Shown in pieces: positions 32,901 through 42,594 of a stretch of 64,000 nucleotides of DNA. A program made the translations under genes and the position numbers. Source of the stretch: Chara braunii (lineage: Eukaryota; Streptophyta; Charophyceae; Charales; Characeae); the NCBI GenBank assembly GCA_003427395.1, contig BFEA01000004.1, positions 3,971,986 through 4,035,985 of the forward strand, written 5' to 3'. A model generated the notes under the pieces. It was not told the DNA's origin. It saw only the letters and a program-made list of their open reading frames with translations, and ran no database searches. Position 1 is the stretch's first letter; every line of letters begins with the position of its first letter.

Positions 32901-33982
32901 TATACACCAACAGAACCATAAAAGTGTAGTAACCAAACAACATCAGAGGAAGATACATCAACCATGCTGCATGAGTTTCATAATGGTCTCAACAACCTCA
33001 GTTACAGTCTCAACTTCAGTAGCAACTGCAATCCATGTAACTCACTGCCAACAATAGAAAAATCACATATGATTTTTTATAGCAATTCACAACGCTAGCA
33101 TTTGAAGATCATATAATGGTCCCAAGTAGCAGAAGTAGTGGGTTGTAATAGCCCACTAATGACCACAACTTTGCATCTAACAGATTGTGGTCATAACACA
33201 CGGACCAGTTCCACTCTATCTACTGCGAAAAATAGTTTCAATCTATTATGAAGGCAACAACGTTTCAAAATGGTCGTGGTAATATGCTTCCTCAATAACA
33301 ACCTTGGTGTGACGAACACAAGAACACCCTCTAAAAGAACAACACCCAACTTGAGTTGAAAAACACAACAACAATATTTGTTGAAATATAGCAACTTGCT
33401 TGAGCCTGAGTAAACAACAGTTACAGGAGTCTTCGAACATTACAACTCACAGATCGCGAAAGAGCACCTAGTCTTTCGATCCTTGTTGTGTCTGCACCTG
33501 GAGAGTTTTCTCATGTAGCGTAGTCGTGCACTAATACCAAGACGAAGACGATAATTGCGAGCAACGATGTGAATGGTGGGACAACTTCAGGTAAGCTTCA
33601 ATGCTCTCCTCTTATATCACTCTCTGGCCATAAACGAATAGTACTTTCGTGGACACTACTTTTTTTTATATCGTCGTCAACGTGGTCGGGTTCATTCGAA
33701 GTCAGCGGTAATCGATCGACAGGGAGAAGATCACTAACGGGATGGGCCACAACTTCATGGGAATGGGATAATGAGCAGGATGACAAGGAACGCCTCGATG
33801 GTTATGACCACAATGCACGCACGAGAACCACCTAGCACACCGTCGAGACGAGAACCAAGATGAGTATGGTGATCACGAACACAATTGCGATCATGATTAA
33901 GCCCGATTTCGACCATGATGACAACTATAACGACCTCAATGATGAGTGAAGGCGTGCGTATATGAGCCTCGCTTCATTACTC
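32901..33982. other. unassigned, Asp/His-codon-rich degenerate repeat begins
   Basis: From about 33740 the plus strand is rich in GAT/GAC/CAC/CAT codons (for example WEWDNEQDDKERLDGYDHN at 33757-33813) broken by stops. Related sequence appears on the opposite strand at 37.7-38.7 kb. No gene call. Confidence 0.4.
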
Positions 33983-34024
33983 TCCAAATGTGCAAAATAA
34001 GAATGATTTTTTTTCTAAAACATG
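33983..34024 (-). repeat. 'TTCCCATGTTCTAG' box, reverse copy
   Basis: CCAAATGTGCAAAATAAGAATGATT then CTAAAACATG is the reverse of the 1538-1585 box. Confidence 0.6.
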
Positions 34025-35536
34025 AAAAAGATACGTATCGAATCTCCTCGTCTACTGAATGCAGGTTCATGGGATTGTCTCTTACCATTTTTCCTTGACT
34101 TACAAAATGTTGTCTCATCATTTCCTTCGTCCACGTCATCACGCATTTCCTTCCTCTTCGTTCGATGCACCCAACCACTAGCGTTGTCTCGATATTTGTT
34201 CTGTAAACAAACAAAGCGCACAACAGTGTATGAGTGGCTAGTTGTCACGTCAGGTAAGTGCCTTCACCCTCTTCCCCTCAATCTTCTTTCCTCTTCTATC
34301 CGACTTGAACACAATGGCAGCTAGGACAAGTGGCACAACCTTGCTAATGAACACGATGGTCAGCACGATGTCCAAGACGATCCTATAACAGTTCGGGCGA
34401 CAAGCATTATGATGGAGATGAGCACAACGTTGACACGAGAAACAATGCCAACATAGTGAATGAGGTGCATTCTAGAATCGTGTTGAAGATCGGGTCGAGG
34501 ACGACGATCAAGATAGCCACGACTACCGCCAATACTACTGCTACGAACGCAAAGCCAAGATCCCGATAGCGATCAGGATATCAAAGAAGACCAACTCGAT
34601 GAGGAAACACCGCTGTCAGTGTGACCATGGAGATGAAACTCGACATCAGAATAAGGATCAATACGTGCAACACTGAGAATACGACGAATATGAAGAATAA
34701 CACGACAATGAGGACCTCAAGTATGACCTATAACTCGTTGCCATAGGCCTCGCCCCTCCTTGTATTCCTCTCTTTCTTCTTCATTTTCGAAAGACTAATG
34801 CACCTTCTTATCAATGCACATGCGACTCAACGAAGCCTCATTCACAAAAAAAGAAAAACTCGTAAACTTCGAGTTGTCCGACCATTAACCTCTAGTAGTT
34901 AGCTCGAACAAATCTTCAGGGCACCAACTTTACCTTTCCTTTTTGAACCTACCCTCTATAAGCGGTCATGTTCAACATGTCATCCTTGCACAAGGACCAT
35001 ACTAATCTACGCAGTGTCATTTTAATTTCAACGGATGTCCCAAAGGACCAAAGCAGGGCAGCGACGCGGAGACATGATCAACGAACTGACTGGTTCCAGG
35101 TAATTCTGAATCATTTATCCTCTTCATCTGAAGGTATCGGATTAAAAAATTAGTCTGTGTTTTAACATTTGATGGTGTTACAAACTGAACTATGTTCGCT
35201 GATCTCAACTGGTGTCGTGAAACCGTTACAGTTCCGACCCTAGGTTACTCAGAATAATGTTATCCTGGACATCTGAATATAGCGGGATTCAAAGTTTGAG
35301 TCTGTATTTTAGTGGTTCATAGGTATACCAATTGCGTTACGTTGATTGGTGGCACTGCCGACCTCGGGATTTTAAAATAATAATCAAGTAATAATCACAA
35401 TAATAATAATAATTGGAAGGGTAAAGGGAGAAAGGCCACTGACACCTCCTCGGTAATGCCAATCAGGCCCACGACCGGGATCAGTAGCAAAACCAAAAGG
35501 GATAATCCGGCAAAACCCTCAACCCCTCAATTCACA
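34025..35536. other. degenerate Asp/His-rich repeat and unassigned DNA
   Basis: Segments such as NEHDGQHDVQDDP (about 34347) and EYDEYEE (about 34678) recur in broken frames. A diverged ~146-bp duplication lies at about 35138-35360 (GTCTGTGTTTTAACATTTG / GTCTGTATTTTAGTGGTTC). No gene call. Confidence 0.35.
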
Positions 35537-36013
35537 AGCGGTTATCGGGTACCTGAAAATTTAGGAATGAAAATTCTGAAGTGAGAGTTTTTGGCAGTCT
35601 GAAAATCCTGAATGGTCCTAAAGTGGTGAAAGGTTCGAAGACCCTCAAAACCACCTGTTTAGGCATGCTGCATCCTGTATTGGTGAAGGGTGTCCTAAAG
35701 TGGTCAAGTGAGAGTTTTTGGCAGTCTGAAAATCCTGAATGGTCCTGAAGTGGTGAAAGGTTCGAAGACCATGAAAACCACCCTTTACCATTTGAGGATG
35801 CAGCCTGCCTAAACAGGTGGTTTTCAGGGTCTTCGGAACTTTCACCACTGCAGGACCATTCGGACCATTCGGGATTTTCAGATCTGAATGGTCCTGAAGT
35901 GGTGAAAGGTCCGAAGACTCTGGAAACCACCTGTTTAGGCAGGCTGCATCCTAAAGTGGTGGGGTGTTCTGAAGTGGTGGTGAAAAATACGACTATTGTT
36001 AACCTTCTCTTCC
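35537..36013. repeat. fold-back repeat FB-2
   Basis: Left end CGGTTATCGGGTACCTGAAAA, right end CGACTATTGTTAACC. The interior has direct copies of GTGAGAGTTTTTGGCAGTC (35581 and 35708, period 127). CACCTGTTTAGGCA and its inverse TGCCTAAACAGGTGG form palindromes. Both ends are mirrored by the copy at 39366-39733. Confidence 0.75.
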
Positions 36014-36113
36014 TCAATTTCCTTCAAACCACTCGCTTCTTCATTACTAGTTGAAGGTCTTGATCCTCGTATCTACAACATGAAAGTCTATTGTCGTAAC
36101 TAATAGGGTTAGG

Positions 36114-36315
36114 CCAAAGTTTGAGCTTAAGCCACCAGTACCTTTGCCGTCCGGTTTCGACAAGTCCTGACCAGTACCCGAACTTTCAGGAGGCCGAGCC
36201 CGACGTTGATCAATCTGATCGGTGGCCGTCATTTCGTTTCGGCCTCCTGAAAGGTCAGAGGCCGAGTATTTTCAAACCGACAAAGCTACTGGTGGTTTAA
36301 TAATCACAAAAGACA
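36114..36315. repeat. imperfect ~80-bp inverted repeat with perfect 15-bp core
   Basis: CTTTCAGGAGGCCGA (36183-36197) pairs exactly with TCGGCCTCCTGAAAG (36239-36253). Similarity extends outward on both sides to TACTGGTGG-TTAA. The spacer is 41 bp. Confidence 0.75.
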
Positions 36316-36473
36316 TTATAAACGATATCCGCCCTGCATCCAGACTTGTCACAAATATACCAAAGCCACACATTGCCCTATCGGTCGATCCTACGACCAC
36401 CAAGTTCTTGCACCTACCACGCGGAGCACCGGGTTTCGTTCATGGTCGTCACACACACCACCTATTAAGAGTA
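36258..36473 (+). CDS. possible exon ending at a GTAAGT donor
   Basis: The plus-strand frame encodes TGGLIITKDIINDIRPASRL, TNIPKPHIALSVDPTTTKFL and RGAPGFVHGRHTHHLL. It is then followed by AAGAGTAAGT, a near-consensus 5' splice donor at about 36470. Its start overlaps the inverted repeat at 36114-36315, so it may be element-borne. Family not recognised. Confidence 0.3.
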
Positions 36474-36530
36474 AGTTATGTTGTCGTTGCTCTAGGCCCA
36501 TGCAAGTGGCCAACTTTCGACTAGTACGTT

Positions 36531-37293
36531 TACTATTTCGACGAAACTTTATTTGCGAACGCTTTGCTGAGACCGTAAAAGAGCCCTTCGTCCAGGTTAG
36601 GAACGCAGTACCCTAGACTTTTTCTGAACTCTGGACTATGCGGGCTAGAATACCACCTCAAGCAACCCAAAAGTAGTCTGCTCGACGCACAGATAATCAA
36701 TCTTAATGTTGGTCACGACGATGTCGACCTCTACACACACGCACCACGTGCACGTGGTCCTTGTAATCAAAACATTATATTATTCTACTTCGCATGATAA
36801 AATTACCAACCCTGCCGCCTGATCACAGAACCATCAAACGTGAAGGTAATCAATATGCGCCCCAAAGTGCACGCCTATGCACTTTATATTACGCTCATAC
36901 CATTAACTACATTGTCTGCCACCGAAAAACAGACCGCACTCATTCAAAGCTTCCAATCTTCAATTTAAATTTCATTTTTGTCACTTATATGAAAAACAAG
37001 GGTAAGGGTATTTGCGCCGACATTGTGATCATCTTTGCGGCCCTGGCCCGATGCCTTTACGCTCATAGGTTCAAATGAACCTGGTCGTGCAAACGAACGA
37101 GTGCATTTCCGTACCAGAGATTGCAGAGGAAAGAGAGAAAGGGATATACTTACCTGGTGGCAGCACGAGGGAGAAGTGTTGAAAGTGGCGATGCATCTTC
37201 CTTGGTTCGAGCGGAAGATCAATTCTCTGTTCTTCAGGTAGTGGGTTCAACAACAAACGATTTCAACTGCGTACATCTTACCTAGTTATAGGG
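36531..37293. other. unassigned stretch
   Basis: ORF 36794-37078 lacks recognised motifs. No gene call. Confidence 0.4.
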
Positions 37294-38335
37294 GAAGATT
37301 CATTCTCATTTTGCACATTTGGTGGATGTTGACCACACTACTGAGCATGCTCATCACCGATTTGCTGGTGCAGATTGCGTTATTATTCGTGGGTTCGAGT
37401 GACGAGCTGCTACTGATTGTGTTGGTGATCACATAATGGAGAAGGAAAAAGAGGTTACCATCGAAAAAGATAAATTGTGCAGGCACACGGCACAACAACA
37501 TCGCATGAACGAAGGGTGTGACGCGCACGCTTCATAACGAAATTGGAACGACTGAGATTAGGATTGGAGGTCGACAGCCCCGCGAGTTGGAGTCTACTTA
37601 TGCTTAAAACAACGAGTTGGTGTTAGTAGAGAATTGAGAAAGAATGGGGTTGGGAGGAGAACGAGGCAGCGGGGTAGTACTAGGTATACCTACTTGGCGC
37701 AGGGAGATGTATCTTCCCATGTTCTAGTGAAAGATTGATTCTCAATTATGAAGGAGGGTAGTCGGGATCGTGGTGGTTATTCCCCTAGCTTTGACGCTCT
37801 GCATCTGAAGCCCAATACCAGTCTTCACCATCGACATGGTTGTCACTTTCATCTTGATGATGTTGATTGGGGTCATTATCAAGGTATGTTGGTTGTATTG
37901 CTCATCTTGGTCGTGGTTATCGCCATAGCTGAATATCTTCATCACGGTGACCATGCTAATCATTGTTAAAGTTCCGCGGGTAATCGAGTTGCTGCTTCGA
38001 CCATTGTCTCCACTCCGATCCGTGATTGGTCAGGGTTGCGATTATCCTCATCGGGATCGTGGTGATCTTCTTCCTTGTATGCAAGCGTTAATAAATGTGT
38101 AAGAGAAAAAAAAAAAAAAAAAAAAAAAAAAACAGAGGGAGAGAGAGAGAGAAAGAGAGATTTAACATGACATGCATCTTCCCACGTTTTAGAGGAAACT
38201 CTAATCTCTATTTTTACATTCTACCCAAGTTTGAGCGGGAGGTTCATTCTTAAATTGGGGCACAACGGACAATCCATTTCACAGTGTATTTTTCCATGTT
38301 CTAACGAAAGATTCATTCTTATTTTGCATATTTGT
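37294..38335 (+). repeat. cluster of four 'TTCCCATGTTCTAG' boxes
   Basis: Boxes at 37294-37324, 37711-37747, 38176-38220 and 38288-38335 are variants of ATGTTCTA-CGAAAGATTCATTCTCATTTTGCACATTTG. Between them lie GGATCGTGGTGGTTATTCC-type phrases and a poly-A run (about 38107-38132) with GA tract. Confidence 0.6.
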
Positions 38336-38744
38336 TGTGAAATGGCATGCGACGCAAGATTGAGGGAACGAGGCTCATCGTGTTCACAATGCTTGTCGGA
38401 ACCGTCATGACTGTCTTCATGTGGTCGTTACCTCGTAGAAATTGATGTCGCATTTGCTTTCCACGTGACGATTTTGGTTGCATTCTGCGTTGTGGTGGTC
38501 AACACGTTCGTCAGAATCTCAATACCCAACTTAGTTAATATCCTCTCTCAGGTTGTTATCCCGATCCCAGTATTGCATGTGCTGATACTTGTCGCCACGT
38601 TCGTTTTGGTCGTTATTATCACCGTCCTCGTTTTTGTCCGAGTCGCGTTCATTTGTGCTCGTGGCTATCTTCAGCGTAATCGCCCTTCAATGTTCCTCGC
38701 AGTTATACATTGAGTTCATGTGGCTCCCCTTCTTATCGCTCACA
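38336..38744. other. unassigned, reverse of Asp/His-rich repeat
   Basis: Val/Leu/Ile-rich plus-strand ORFs (38465-38713) look like a membrane protein. The minus strand reads as the Asp/His/Asn-rich degenerate repeat seen at 33.7-34.8 kb, so I do not call a gene. Confidence 0.4.
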
Positions 38745-39241
38745 TACCACAATTATATTTATTATTATCCTATGAATATGATTCATCACCTTCGCCTGAA
38801 AAAGTTATGAGTCTGATTAATGCAAACAATACAATTCGTCAGATAAATCGACTTGTGTAATAAAGTCGGTTGGAAAACCAGTGCTTCGATCTGTGACCCT
38901 CATACGGGTCAGTCTTAGGCATTCTACCACGCATATAGTTAATGCTACCGGGATCGAGAGAACGCCCTCATCGGGCATACTTCTGCGATGTCAAGTAAAT
39001 ATGTTCATATGTGGGTCAGTAGCTCAGCAGGGATATGCCTACCTAAGGGTAGTGGCAACCTATCAGGTAGGGGTAAGTTGTATCTCGCGGAGCCCCGTCT
39101 TGTCGCATGAAGATGCGAGGCGTATATAGCTGGCTCGCACGACCGAAATGGTACCTCCGTTTGATAAAAAAATAAACTTTTGTATGACTTAACTATAAAG
39201 GTTCGACACTTGTGACCACGTGTGGGTCGCACGCTACGACT
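38745..39241 (+). repeat. LTR-like dispersed repeat, copy C
   Basis: Similar to 57967-58402 along its length: CATACCAC-ATTAT, then AAAGTCGGTTGGAAAACCAGTGC, then GTGGGTCAGTAGCTCAGCAGG, then GGTAAGTTGTATCTCGCGG, then GCTACGAC. Internal GTAGCTCAGCAGGGATA resembles a tRNA A-box, but no B-box follows. Confidence 0.6.
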
Positions 39242-39243
39242 AG

Positions 39244-39256
39244 TGGCGCCGTTTGC
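39244..39256 (+). promoter_or_regulatory. primer-binding-site-like sequence
   Basis: TGGCGCCGTTTGC directly follows the copy C end. Plant Gypsy retrotransposons often use TGGCGCCGTTGCC, complementary to the 3' end of tRNA-Asp. The match here covers the first ten bases and then slips by one T. This supports an LTR reading of copy C, but copies A and D lack it. Confidence 0.4.
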
Positions 39257-39365
39257 TATAAACTTCGGCTGCCTACCGAGGTCCTTAGAAAACAAACTTG
39301 GATACAAGTAAGTTAGAAGTCGAGGAAAAACGGCAAAAGTAAATTAGTTATAGTCGAGAGAAAGT

Positions 39366-39733
39366 TAACAACAATCGTAATTTTTATCACCACTTCAGGA
39401 TGCAACCTGCCTAAACAGGTGGTTTTCAGGGTCTCCGGACCTTTCACCACTTGATGACCATTCAGGTTGTATCCTCAAGTGGTGATTTTCATGGTCTTCG
39501 GACCTTTCACCACGTGAGGACCATTCAGGATTTTCAGACTGCCCAAAACTCTCACTTTACCACTTCATGACACCCTTCACCACTTCAGGATGCAGTCTGC
39601 CTAAACAAGTGGTTTTCATGGTCTTCGGACCTTTTACCATTTCAGGACCATTCAAATTTTCAGACTGCCCAAAACTCTCACTTTAGAATTTTCATTCCTG
39701 AATTTTCAGCTACCCGATAACCGTTTGTGTCAT
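39366..39733. repeat. fold-back repeat FB-3 (same family as FB-2, inverted)
   Basis: Left end GTTAACAACAATCGTAATTTTTA and right end TTTTCAGCTACCCGATAACCG correspond to the right and left ends of 35537-36013. It contains TGCCTAAACAGGTGGTTTTC, CGGACCTTTCACCAC and CTGCCCAAAACTCTCAC modules in repeated order. I find no convincing target duplication. Confidence 0.75.
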
Positions 39734-39879
39734 AGCCTAGTATTATAAAACTTAGTAAAAAATAAATGTATTTGCTTACAAAATATTCTTTTAATTAAAA
39801 ATTTAATAAAAAAGACATGTATTTGTGAACAAAATATTTTTTTAATTATACTCGTACTTAGGGTAGAAGTGTATATTAG

Positions 39880-40725
39880 GTTACGTCAGTGTATCTTGGT
39901 CTTTACTATGACAGTTGTTGTTAGAAATTTGTAGATTTTTTTACCATAGACTTTATGGTGACACTATGCGCATTTAGTAAATTTGTTTGCATTTGTGTCA
40001 CTACGCCCACTAATTACTCGAGCAAGGACTGTGGTATTTGTTACATCCACTAAGCTGCCTGAGTTGTTGTAGCGCATACCTTGATACACTCGTATCAAGA
40101 GTAAATTTAGTTAGGATAAGAACTCTTAGGGACTATTAAAGTTAATCCCTGTCAAGTATATCGATGGACTAAACAAAATCATGTAAGAAAACGAACTCAA
40201 ATAGTCAATGGTGTAAACAAAAATGACAATCGGTAACCAGTGTTTATCTGAGACTTTGGATATTACTAAGGCGAAATCAATATTGATTGTATGAGGGGGA
40301 CTATTGGTCGTGGCATTGTCACAGTAAAAGGGGAGTGAATTTAAACATTTTATTAGCAGAGATAACATATGTGTTTTTTTTTTGTTTTTTTTTTTTGCAC
40401 TCTTATTAGAAGTCCGACTTAGAGAGTTTAAAGGCGCATTGGGCCGCATGTGTATGTTGGTCTTTACTATGACAGTTGTTGTTAGAAATTTGTGGATCAT
40501 GATACTATAGAGTTTTTCGTAACGCTATGAGCATATAATGCATTTATTTATATTTGTGTTGTTATGCTCACTAGTTGCTCGAGCAAGGACTGTGGTACTT
40601 GTCACAACCTCTAAGCTACCAGAGTGGGTGTAGTATACGCCTTGATACACGTGTCTTAGGAGTAAGTTTTAATAAGGTAAGAACCTGCAAGGATTGTTAA
40701 AGATAAGTCGTTGCATACACCTCCG
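39880..40725. repeat. direct duplication, 561-bp period
   Basis: CTTTACTATGACAGTTGTTGTTAGAAATTTGT at 39901 recurs at 40462. Following matches are GCTCGAGCAAGGACTGTGGTA, ACCTTGATACAC and TTAAAG at the same offset. Units run about 39890-40150 and 40450-40715 and are diverged. Function unknown. Confidence 0.8.
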
Positions 40726-41134
40726 AAGTCCTCTGAGAATGAACTCGAATACAAGGCTTGTTTGAGGTCTATTTAAAGTGTTGGTAAGCGAAGTCTAATG
40801 AAAAAGAAATGTAGTTCTTATCAAGGCATCCTTGCAATTGTCACTATTTGTCTACCTTTTTTATACTATGTTCAAGTGATAGTTATTTTGTTTTTACCAA
40901 AATTATGAAAATAACAAATGTAAGTTTATATAGTCTGTATATTTTCGAAAGACTCTCACACGTGCTCTACAACTGTCCTTGATAACATTTTTGTCACTCA
41001 GGGTTTCACCACTGTCCTAAAAGGCATTTAAACCTGTGTCGACTATAACCACTTTTTTCCCTCACTCGAGAGATGATTAACAACATATGTTATTTAAAAG
41101 TCATTTTTAGTCTTATGAAATAGTTCTTGGGTAC
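40726..41134. other. unassigned AT-rich stretch
   Basis: No coding or repeat feature I can support. Confidence 0.4.
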
Positions 41135-41551
41135 TTGGATGAGGGAATCTGAAACCTGTTTCAGAAGCTACATCCACTTTAGGTCATTACAACAATTTCA
41201 GGTCCCCACCTGAAATTCCTGAAATGACATGAAGTGGCGGAAAATCTGAAAGTTGTTTCAATTCCATCCATCCAAATGGTTGGATGGAGCTACCTGAAAC
41301 CCCTTTCAGAAGTTAGCCTCTTCAGACCATTAGAACAGTTTCAAGTTCTTACTTGAAATTTATGAAATGACATAAAGTGGGGTCATTACAACGTTTTCGT
41401 ATCCCCACCTAAGACTCCTGTAAGAACCTTAAGTGAATTAAAATATGAAACCGGTTTTCTTTGCCCCCGTTCAATCATTTAGATGGGGGAACCTGAAACC
41501 GCTTTCAAAAACTTGGACCACTTCAAGTCATTTCAGATGACACACAACAAT

Positions 41552-41592
<41 letters not shown>

Positions 41593-41705
41593 CCTCAAAC
41601 CACTCGAAACTCCTGAAATGACGTGACATGTTTTTTGGCCATTTCGGCGGTTTCAACCACTTCAGCATCTTTCATTCTGAAATTTCAAATGGTCGTTAAC
41701 CACCA
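41135..41705. repeat. fold-back repeat FB-4
   Basis: Diverged form of FB-1: GAATCTGAAACCTGTTTCAGAAGC, TGACATGAAGTGGCGGAAAATCTGAAAG, and ATCCAAATGGTTGGATGG palindromes. A poly-A run sits at 41554-41586, in the same relative place as the A-tract of FB-1. The right end is CTGAAATTTCAAATGGTCGTTAACC. Confidence 0.8.
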
Positions 41706-42159
41706 GTGCCCCAAATGCATTTTATCCGTTAGTATCACAATAACTCATAATAACATAGGGTCATTAAAGCAAACCAGGTAACCAATCGTCATATATATTT
41801 TGGTTGATGCATGTAGTCATATATTTTTATTATTGCATCTCGTTAGTTTTGAGATACTGTTTGGACTTGATTTGAAGGTTGACCATGACGCATCCGCTTT
41901 AGATACTGTGGCACATCGACTCGTAACAATTTTATAAAGTATGTTTCTCGCATTCCAAAAAAAGAGTCAATGAGCTATAGAAAACAAAAAATTAACTTAT
42001 TCGCACAATGGGTAATCAGACTCTTTTGATTTTCATATCTAATATGATATTTCTGTTCCAGTACTTGCTTGCTCTAGGATAACGCAATTGCTTACATAGT
42101 CGAGTCTGTCATAGTCTCTGTTCTCTCCAAGCGTTTGCCTCTGCTGTTAAATTAGCACA
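41706..42159. other. unassigned AT-rich stretch
   Basis: No supportable feature. Confidence 0.4.
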
Positions 42160-42594
42160 TTAAGTTCCTTTTATTATGCCATCTACGACATGCGGATATG
42201 GTACCGGGAAGGGAAAAGGAGGACAAGAAAGAAAGGTCGTTGAGAAGCGCATTGATTTAACGAACGGAAAAGAAGGGTTAGAAAACGAGAAAGAATAAAA
42301 GTGAAAAAAAAAATGAAGGAACGAGGTTACACCATCGCAAGGACGATTAGCGTGAACGTACATCATCTTCTGGCATAATGACCTATTACTCTTATAAGTG
42401 TCTATTACTCTTATAAGTGCAAACAACACTACGATACTTTCCCCCTCACTTTGAACCACCTTCCTATGCTTACCATGCGACATATTTGTCTCTTTCTGCT
42501 TCCACTCTACCTCATCCCCGACAATTAATTGTCCTTCCTTTCTTAACCACATTGCTTTACGCTTTTGCTGCCAACGCGGGTCCTTGATTTGCAC
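42160..42594 (-). CDS. hypothetical ORF, 144 codons, weak
   Basis: The first ~95 codons on the minus strand are hydrophilic and protein-like (KDPRWQQKRKAMWLRKEGQL, VEWKQKETNMSHGKHRKVV). The rest is Phe/Ser/Pro-rich reading of a purine-rich plus strand. A short tandem duplication (TATTACTCTTATAAGTG twice, about 42388-42421) lies inside. No family is recognised. Confidence 0.2.
   Translation of the reverse strand: MQIKDPRWQQKRKAMWLRKEGQLIVGDEVEWKQKETNMSHGKHRKVVQSEGESIVVLFALIRVIDTYKSNRSLCQKMMYVHANRPCDGVTSFLHFFFHFYSFSFSNPSFPFVKSMRFSTTFLSCPPFPFPVPYPHVVDGIIKGT

Noticed and set aside
38465-38713. Hydrophobic ORF resembling a membrane protein
   Set aside because: Val/Leu richness arises from the complement of a GAT/CAC-rich degenerate repeat shared with 33.7-34.8 kb.
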